From Alphaproteobacteria bacterium (lineage in GTDB: Bacteria; Pseudomonadota; Alphaproteobacteria; SMXP01): a stretch of DNA of 64,000 nucleotides. This document shows positions 59,025 through 64,000 of this stretch, one piece after another (positions within the stretch are counted from its first letter, which is position 1; each line of letters opens with the position of its first letter). Location of the stretch: assembly GCA_028285305.1 (NCBI GenBank), contig JANQPV010000075.1, positions 120,105-184,104 on the forward strand, written 5' to 3'. A program made the translations under genes and the position numbers. A model generated the notes under the pieces. That model had not been told where the DNA came from. It did not search any database and worked only from the letters and a program-made list of their open reading frames with translations.

Positions 59025-59722
59025 GAAGGCCTGTTAAGTCTGAGGCCTCGAGCGATCGACTCCAACCTTAACCGAACGGGAGCCGCCCAAGCCTCTTTCA
59101 GACAACCAACAAGAAGACTAAGGCTCGCATAGTGCATACGTGTAAGGAGCTTATCCTCCGCAACATCTCCATTCGCCCAATGGGTCAAGACCCCATATTG
59201 GGTCACAGTTAGGTCATCTGCGAGCGTAGCAATGTCGACCCACTCGTGAAGAGCTCCCTCGTTCAAAAGCGCTTCAAGGACCGATCGATCCTGATCCCGT
59301 GGATATGAGTGCAAGATCTCACGGATGGCCGAATTGGTTTCAGAGCTGAAGTATATTCCAAGCATCTTTTTGGCGTACGCGGGAACGCGCATAATCTCTG
59401 CGTGGCTGAGTTTTAGTCTCTCCAGCATGGTTTCGATGGGGTCGGTCGTGTTGGCGGGAACCAAGTTTTGGATCCGTTCGACAAAGACCTCAGCAATCGC
59501 CTCGGCAATGAGTTCATCTTGGCTGCCGAAAATATTGTAAAGCGTGGCAAGCGCCACGTCGCTCTCCCGTGCGAGATCACGCATGGTGAACCGACCGGTG
59601 TCTGTTGCGAGAAGATCCCGGGCGGTTTGGAGAATACGCGCGCGCCGTGCCTCCATCGCTTCGCTCGCGTAGCGGGTCGTAGGGCCCTCACTCTCTTTCA
59701 GCCGGTTCGCCGTGCGCTTCAT
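59021..59722 (-). CDS. TetR-family regulator of the Rieske cluster
   Basis: A 233-residue regulator: ARRARILQTARDLLATDTGRFTMRDLARESDVALATLYNIFGSQDELIAEAIAEVF is the three-helix DNA-binding domain (about 25-80), followed by a helical ligand domain. It is divergent from the Rieske oxygenase gene with 143 bases between starts, the usual position for a repressor of that operon. The ligand should be an aromatic or polycyclic compound, by context only. The ATG at 59722 follows ACGTTCT without a strong ribosome-binding site. Confidence 0.85.
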   Translation of the reverse strand: MKRTANRLKESEGPTTRYASEAMEARRARILQTARDLLATDTGRFTMRDLARESDVALATLYNIFGSQDELIAEAIAEVFVERIQNLVPANTTDPIETMLERLKLSHAEIMRVPAYAKKMLGIYFSSETNSAIREILHSYPRDQDRSVLEALLNEGALHEWVDIATLADDLTVTQYGVLTHWANGDVAEDKLLTRMHYASLSLLVGCLKEAWAAPVRLRLESIARGLRLNRPS

Positions 59723-59865
59723 AGAACGTCTTTGGATATCTCATTCTTGACGAATCTTATAACGTATTCTAATAATAGGAGGCAAGAGAGCAAAGATGAG
59801 GCATTGCGTTCAACCTTCACACCCCGCTGTGCTGAAATGAGCGGACGCACTCGAGGAGGAAAGTT

Positions 59866-61149
59866 ATGGACCCACAAGAAATTCAAACCATTCGAAAGCT
59901 GATGGAGTATGAGGCCAGTCGAAAGGCACCGCCCAAGGGCTTTCCCTCGTTGCCGGATCTTCCTGGTGGCCGGTACACCGATCAGCGATTCTATGATCTG
60001 GAGAAGCAACATATATGGCGGAAATCTTGGCTGTTTGCCGCCCATATCGACGAGATCCCTGAGCCGGGCTGCTTTATGCTCTGGGAAAACGCCGGCCAGC
60101 CTGTCGTGATTGTGCATGCAGACAGCGGCGATGTGAATGCCTTTTATAACACATGCAGCCACCGCGGCGCGCCTGTGGTGACCGACCAAAAGGGCAAACG
60201 GAAACTCCTCACCTGCCGCTACCACGGCTGGAGCTATAATCATGAAGGCGAAATGGTCGCGATGCGCGATCGAGAGGACTTTGGTGATGACTTCAAGTTC
60301 GAATGCCGTGGCCTAACCAAGGTCCGCTGCGAACGATTCGGCAATCTCATCTTTGTCAATTTCGATGAGAATGCCATATCGCTGCTGGAATGGCTTGGCC
60401 CCATTGCGGACGAGTGGAAAGAATTTCAGTTCGAGAACTGCCGCCTCTCTGCCCGCCATACGTGGGAGCTTGATTGCAATTGGAAGATTGCCATGGAGGC
60501 CAACACCGAAGTCTATCATGTGAAAAGCATTCACCCGAACACCGTCTCCCCGATCCTGGACGATCGCCGCAATGTGAATACGCTGTACCCGAACGGTCAT
60601 GGCCGCATGATTGCGCCGGCACCGGGCGGGGAGAAGCTGCCGGGCGGCATGTTGCCCGCGCCCAACGTCAAAGAAATTGAAACCGTTGGAGAGATTGGCC
60701 GAACGTGCACGCAATCTTACGGCATCTTTCCGAATTGGGTCTCGCCTCTCAGCAACTTCTACATTCCGCCTCTTCTGTTTTGGCCGATAGCCATCAATAA
60801 GACCTTGTTCGAAACGTTCACCTTCGCCCCCCAATGGGATGAAGGGCCAAAGCCAGATCTCTGGACTCAAAATGGAGAAGAACTCTCAGTCGTCCTCCAA
60901 GAAGACACGGAGTTCGGCGTTTGGATCCAAAAGTCCGTCGAATCCTACGGCTTTAAGGGGGTGCCCCTCAGCTATCAGGAAGCGCGCATCTACCATTGGA
61001 ACCAATGGGCAGACCGTATGATCGGTATCGAGAACATCCCTGAGGAACTGAGAGTCCAACAAGTGATCGGAGACGAGTGGCTCTACCCGAACGATCCCCG
61101 CGTCAAGTTAATGGAAGAGGACGAAAGCTTGGCTATGGCCAGCTCCTGA
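59866..61149 (+). CDS. Rieske-type ring-hydroxylating oxygenase, large subunit
   Basis: A 427-residue oxygenase alpha subunit. The Rieske motif is C97-S-H99 ... C117-R-Y-H120 (NTCSHRGAP and LLTCRYHGWSYN). The mononuclear iron ligands H218 and H223 sit in NWKIAMEANTEVYHVKSIHP; the third, an Asp, should be in the C-terminal third. It hydroxylates an aromatic or cyclic substrate with O2 and electrons from a ferredoxin/reductase not encoded nearby. Small beta subunit absent, so it is a homo-oligomeric type. GAGGAGGAAAG precedes the start. The next three genes suggest a degradation route. Confidence 0.92.
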   Translation: MDPQEIQTIRKLMEYEASRKAPPKGFPSLPDLPGGRYTDQRFYDLEKQHIWRKSWLFAAHIDEIPEPGCFMLWENAGQPVVIVHADSGDVNAFYNTCSHRGAPVVTDQKGKRKLLTCRYHGWSYNHEGEMVAMRDREDFGDDFKFECRGLTKVRCERFGNLIFVNFDENAISLLEWLGPIADEWKEFQFENCRLSARHTWELDCNWKIAMEANTEVYHVKSIHPNTVSPILDDRRNVNTLYPNGHGRMIAPAPGGEKLPGGMLPAPNVKEIETVGEIGRTCTQSYGIFPNWVSPLSNFYIPPLLFWPIAINKTLFETFTFAPQWDEGPKPDLWTQNGEELSVVLQEDTEFGVWIQKSVESYGFKGVPLSYQEARIYHWNQWADRMIGIENIPEELRVQQVIGDEWLYPNDPRVKLMEEDESLAMASS

Positions 61150-61171
61150 TAACCACGTCCGAACAGAAATC

Positions 61172-61195
61172 CCTTCTCCCCCAAAGGGGAGAAGG
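61172..61195. repeat. REP-type hairpin after Rieske gene
   Basis: CCTTCTCCCC-CAAA-GGGGAGAAGG: ten pairs around four bases, followed by TTAGG. The same CCYTCTCCCC/GGGGAGARGG theme recurs at 63826-63900, as in the abundant intergenic REP hairpins of Alphaproteobacteria. It may stop Rieske transcription. Confidence 0.7.
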
Positions 61196-61230
61196 TTAGG
61201 ATGCGGGGACAAAACAATGAAAGTCCCCTC

Positions 61231-62163
61231 ATGCCTTCTTTCACATTTCCAGATCCCCAAATCATCGAGACCAACGGTATCTCATTGGAAGTCTTCGCGG
61301 CCGGCGAGGGCAAGCCTCTTGTTCTTTGCCATGGCTGGCCGGAACACGCGTTCTCTTGGCGCTATCAGATCCAACCTCTGGTCGATGCGGGCTATCACGT
61401 TATTGTGCCCAACCAGCGCGGCTACGGCCGTTCGTCCCAACCGGCGGATGTCGACGATTACGACATCAAACACCTCTCCGCAGATTTGCTGGGACTGCTG
61501 GATCACTACGGCTACGAGGATGCCGTTTTCGTTGGCCACGATTGGGGCGCCATTGTCGTTTGGGGGCTGACCTTATTGCATCCCGGCCGCGTCAAGGGGT
61601 TGATCAATCTCAGCGTCCCTTACCTGGAACGTGGTCCCAAGCCATGGGTCGAATTCTGGGAAGAAATGTTGGGCCAGGACTTTTACATTGTGCACTTTAA
61701 CCGACAACCTGGCGTTGCCGCTGCGGTGATGGATGAGTACGCCCGCCAGTTTCTGACGAACCTCTACCGCAAAAATGTACCGGCGACCGATCCGGGGCCG
61801 GGGATGGCCTTCATCAATTTGGCCAAACGGCAAGACCCTTTGGGCGAACCGATCATGAGTGATGACGAGTTGAACGTCTTTGTCGAGAGTTTCGAACATT
61901 CAGGCTTTAACGCGCCCATCAATTGGTACAGAAACTTTGATCGCAATTGGCAGCTGCTCGCGGATGCGGATCCGATCGTTAAACAGCCCGCGCTCATGAT
62001 TTATGGAGCAAAGGACGCCGTCCCACAGATGGAGAACTTAAAGGATCTTGTTCCAAACGTAGAGAGCCATGTCCTTGACTGCGGCCACTGGATCCAGCAG
62101 GAACGTCCGGACGAAACGAACGAACTCATGCTAAACTGGCTGAAGAACAACTACTCCGCGTGA
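61231..62163 (+). CDS. Epoxide-hydrolase-like alpha/beta hydrolase
   Basis: A 310-residue alpha/beta hydrolase: LVLCHGWPEHAFSWRYQIQPLVDAGYHVIVPNQRGYGRSS (oxyanion HGWPE), DLLGLLDHYGYEDAVFVGHDWGAIVVWG with the nucleophile Asp in GHDWGA, two tyrosines in the cap region (YRKNV, WYRNF) and the C-terminal ALMIYGAKDAVPQ and DCGHWIQQERP (acid and His). The HGWPE/GHDWG pair is typical of soluble epoxide hydrolases and haloalkane-like enzymes, which open epoxides to diols. ATG 61231 is chosen over 61201 because the earlier start falls in the REP element. It follows the Rieske gene and precedes the luciferase-like gene by 6 bases. Confidence 0.88.
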   Translation: MPSFTFPDPQIIETNGISLEVFAAGEGKPLVLCHGWPEHAFSWRYQIQPLVDAGYHVIVPNQRGYGRSSQPADVDDYDIKHLSADLLGLLDHYGYEDAVFVGHDWGAIVVWGLTLLHPGRVKGLINLSVPYLERGPKPWVEFWEEMLGQDFYIVHFNRQPGVAAAVMDEYARQFLTNLYRKNVPATDPGPGMAFINLAKRQDPLGEPIMSDDELNVFVESFEHSGFNAPINWYRNFDRNWQLLADADPIVKQPALMIYGAKDAVPQMENLKDLVPNVESHVLDCGHWIQQERPDETNELMLNWLKNNYSA

Positions 62164-62169
62164 GGCCTT

Positions 62170-63177
62170 ATGCCTGATCTGTGCATCGGTGTCGCTTACG
62201 ACTTCCGCAACCCTCCGGACTCTGGCGTGAGCCATCAAACGCTATACGCGGAAATCCTAGAGCAAGTGAAGTGGTTGGACCAGATGGGTGCAGATCTCGT
62301 TTGGTTCACGGAACATCACTTCGTTGAAGACGGCTATCTACCCAGCTGGGTCCCCGTGGCGGGAGCCATGGCCTCGGTCACGAGCAACGTTCGCTTTGGG
62401 ACGGATATTTGCCTGATGCCCTTCAATCACCCTATCCGGCTTGCGGAAGATCTAGCGGTTCTTGACAATATTTCCGGTGGCCGAGTCGAGGTGGGCCTCG
62501 GCATGGGATATGCCCCCCACGAGTTTCGAGGCTTCGGCATCCCCCAAAAGCGCCGTCTCTCGCTCATGAACGAGGGTATGGAGATTCTTCAGTGCTGTTT
62601 CGCCGGTGAGCGTTTCAGCTACGACGGCCTGCGCTATCAGTGTGAAGACGTTCTCATCACGCCGGGCTATGTCCAAGACGGCGGCCCGCCGCTTTTTGTC
62701 GCCGCCATGTCCGAAGCCGGCGCCCGCCGGGCGGCGAAGTACGACACACACTTTTTGCCGCAGGGCTTAAAGGCCCGGTCTTTCGATCCGTGGGTCGACG
62801 CGCTCAAGTCGACGGGGCGCAACCCCAAAGACTACCGTGTCGGCATTATCCGCTCGGTCTTCGTGACGGACGATCCCGAGCGGGACTTGCCGCCCGTGAA
62901 GGATGCGGAGCGCTACCGAATGAAGCTGTATCAGAAGTTTTTCGAGGAAAGCGGCGAGGGTTTCGGTGAGAAGGGAGAGCCCATCCCACAGCGCCTCATC
63001 GCCGGCGACGTCGACCACTGCATCGCCGAACTCAAGAGCTTTATCACGAGTTTCGGCATTACGGATCTCGTCACCATGGCGGCACCGCCTGGGATACGCA
63101 CCCAGCAGATGGCTGATAGTCTGGAAGCACTCTTTACAAAGGTGGCGCCGCGCTTGAAGAAAGAGCTCCTCGCGTAA
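62170..63177 (+). CDS. LLM-class flavin-dependent oxidoreductase
   Basis: A 335-residue luciferase-like monooxygenase: WLDQMGADLVWFTEHHFVEDGYLPS, RFGTDICLMPFNHPIRLAEDLAVLDNISGGRVEVGLGMGYAPHEF, PLFVAAMSEAGARRAAKYDTHFLPQG and a C-terminal IAGDVDHCIAEL. The TEHHF and ISGGR motifs are standard for FMN/F420-type LLM enzymes. It would oxygenate or hydrogenate a small organic substrate in the cytosol, taking reduced FMN from a partner not adjacent. It starts 6 bases after the hydrolase stop, so both are one transcript. Confidence 0.9.
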   Translation: MPDLCIGVAYDFRNPPDSGVSHQTLYAEILEQVKWLDQMGADLVWFTEHHFVEDGYLPSWVPVAGAMASVTSNVRFGTDICLMPFNHPIRLAEDLAVLDNISGGRVEVGLGMGYAPHEFRGFGIPQKRRLSLMNEGMEILQCCFAGERFSYDGLRYQCEDVLITPGYVQDGGPPLFVAAMSEAGARRAAKYDTHFLPQGLKARSFDPWVDALKSTGRNPKDYRVGIIRSVFVTDDPERDLPPVKDAERYRMKLYQKFFEESGEGFGEKGEPIPQRLIAGDVDHCIAELKSFITSFGITDLVTMAAPPGIRTQQMADSLEALFTKVAPRLKKELLA

Positions 63178-63201
63178 GCACTGCGAATGAAGGAGTCCAC
63201 C

Positions 63202-63804
63202 ATGCCCAATGTCGATTTCATTTTCGACTTTGCCTCCCCCAACGCTTACCTCAGTCACCAGGTCATCCCTGGTATCGAGGAGCGCACGGGCGCTAAGTTC
63301 AATTATGTGCCGTGCTTGCTGGGCGGCATCTTCAAAGCCACTGGCAATCAGGCGCCCATGCTCGCCTTTGCGGGAATCAAGGGAAAGCTTGAGTATGACC
63401 GCGTTGAAATCGAGCGCTTTATAAAAAGGCACAATATCGCCTTCACGATGAACCCCCATTTCCCGGTGAACACGCTCCTGATAGCACGAGCCGCCGTCGC
63501 CGCCGACATGGAAGGACAGCTTGCGGACTATGTCGAAACGGTCTTCAATCACATGTGGCGCGAGCCGAAAAAGATGGACGATCCAGAAGTCGTCGTCGCG
63601 GCGCTCAACGAGTCGGGATTTGACGGCCAGGGGCTGGTTGAGAAAACCCAGGATCCGGCGGTGAAGGCCAAGCTGGTGGAGAACACCGAGAAGGCCGTTG
63701 AACGCGGCGCTTTCGGCATCCCCACATTTTATGTAGGAGATGAAATGTTTTACGGCAAAGACCGCCTCGATCAGGTGGAAGAAGAAATCAGGCGGCAGTC
63801 TTAG
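63202..63804 (+). CDS. 2-hydroxychromene-2-carboxylate isomerase-like protein (DsbA fold)
   Basis: A 200-residue thioredoxin-fold protein: VDFIFDFASPNAYLSHQVIPGIEERTGAKFNYVPCLLGGIFKATGNQAPM is the opening of HCCA isomerases, where Ser in ASPNAY replaces the CxxC of DsbA and binds glutathione. It ends with AVERGAFGIPTFYVGDEMFYGKDRLDQVEEEI including the cis-Pro. The family isomerises 2-hydroxychromene-2-carboxylate in naphthalene breakdown or related glutathione-linked steps. AAGGAG precedes ATG 63202, five codons after the ORF limit. Last gene of the cluster; REP hairpins follow. Confidence 0.87.
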   Translation: MPNVDFIFDFASPNAYLSHQVIPGIEERTGAKFNYVPCLLGGIFKATGNQAPMLAFAGIKGKLEYDRVEIERFIKRHNIAFTMNPHFPVNTLLIARAAVAADMEGQLADYVETVFNHMWREPKKMDDPEVVVAALNESGFDGQGLVEKTQDPAVKAKLVENTEKAVERGAFGIPTFYVGDEMFYGKDRLDQVEEEIRRQS

Positions 63805-63825
63805 GACAACGGCCCCTCACCCCAG

Positions 63826-63900
63826 CCTTCTCCCCGTAAATGGAGAGAAGGAGTCCGACCGTGTACCGACTAACCCCCTCTCCCCTTTTATGGGGAGAGG
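63826..63900. repeat. Tandem REP-type hairpins
   Basis: Two hairpins within 75 bases: CCTTCTC/GAGAAGG (63826-63851) and CCTCTCCCC/GGGGAGAGG around TTTTAT (63877-63900), preceded by a CCCCTCACCCC lead. They match the family of the element at 61172-61195 and mark the end of the catabolic gene group. The last 100 bases of the window carry no recognisable gene. Confidence 0.7.
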
Positions 63901-64000
63901 ACTAGAGCGCGTCTGACTTAGATTGACGCATATCCTGAGTTTTCGAGATAGTTGCCGCATTCTTGTGGTGAGAATTCGTTGAGCAGGAGTCCAATTCGTT

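Noticed and set aside
61201..61230. Upstream start for the epoxide-hydrolase-like gene
   Set aside because: The extra codons fall in the REP hairpin region and are absent from the usual N-terminus of the family.
1..64000. CRISPR arrays, rRNA operons, transposase genes, prophage structural genes
   Set aside because: No regularly spaced repeats, rRNA signatures, DDE/tyrosine recombinase motifs or phage capsid, tail or terminase proteins were seen on either strand.

Overview
The window reads as chromosomal DNA of a heterotrophic, probably marine, Gram-negative alphaproteobacterium that uses lipids or hydrocarbons. The clues are TonB-dependent receptors, LolA-like and beta-barrel outer-membrane proteins, a CYP153-type P450, a wax-ester/triacylglycerol synthase with a matching glycerolipid gene set, an Irr-type iron-control element, a BigR/Blh pair, and dispersed hairpin repeats of the kind common in Alphaproteobacteria. 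A Parvibaculales/Rhodobiaceae-like host is my best guess; no rRNA is present to fix it.

Layout. 1-4740: cut SDR gene, GT4 glycosyltransferase, SDR, DUF2855, PNPOx-like and DUF5946 genes. 4889-11300: acyl-CoA dehydrogenase whose last 22 codons recur, diverged, 1.3 kb downstream; two orphan proteins lie between the copies. Then come a glyoxalase-like gene that runs into tRNA-Arg(CCT) and an AT-richer island with a two-gene winged-helix/HEPN module, a decayed nuclease-like gene and an Sll1717-type P-loop ATPase. 11475-16967: orphan pstB, small envelope proteins, and blh/bigR with an FNR-like box between them. 17150-29669: neutral-lipid metabolism (WS/DGAT with a histone-like tail, gpsA-plsB overlapping by one base, HAD-PlsC fusion, monoacylglycerol-lipase-like enzyme) mixed with CYP153, a MAPEG protein, a TetR regulator and striking palindromes. 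29825-37574: small proteins, an ECF sigma factor, a SufR-like regulator/VOC/RND operon under a 24-bp palindrome, an HxlR-like pair and a DHFR-like reductase. 37745-42502: rubrerythrin/Fe-S reductase/DUF3501 operon behind an Irr-type box, an SDR and an alanine/Na+ symporter. 42701-48548: two tandem paralogous TonB receptors, each with a strong terminator and a shared upstream element. 48959-55147: a TetR-led operon encoding a LolA-like carrier, two FtsX-type permeases, an ATPase and a beta-barrel, which looks like a dedicated inner-to-outer-membrane lipophile export line. 55175-58100: a membrane coiled-coil protein with a degenerate Shedu-like domain, and an unknown gene behind a terminator/small-RNA-like leader. 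58378-63804: VOC protein, TetR, Rieske oxygenase, epoxide-hydrolase-like, luciferase-like and DsbA-like isomerase genes (aromatic or cyclic substrate catabolism), closed by REP-type hairpins.

The strongest candidates for something undescribed are the winged-helix/HEPN pair in the tRNA-Arg island (8032-9332) and the LolA-ABC-barrel operon (49119-55147). All assignments are by eye from sequence; no database search was run.
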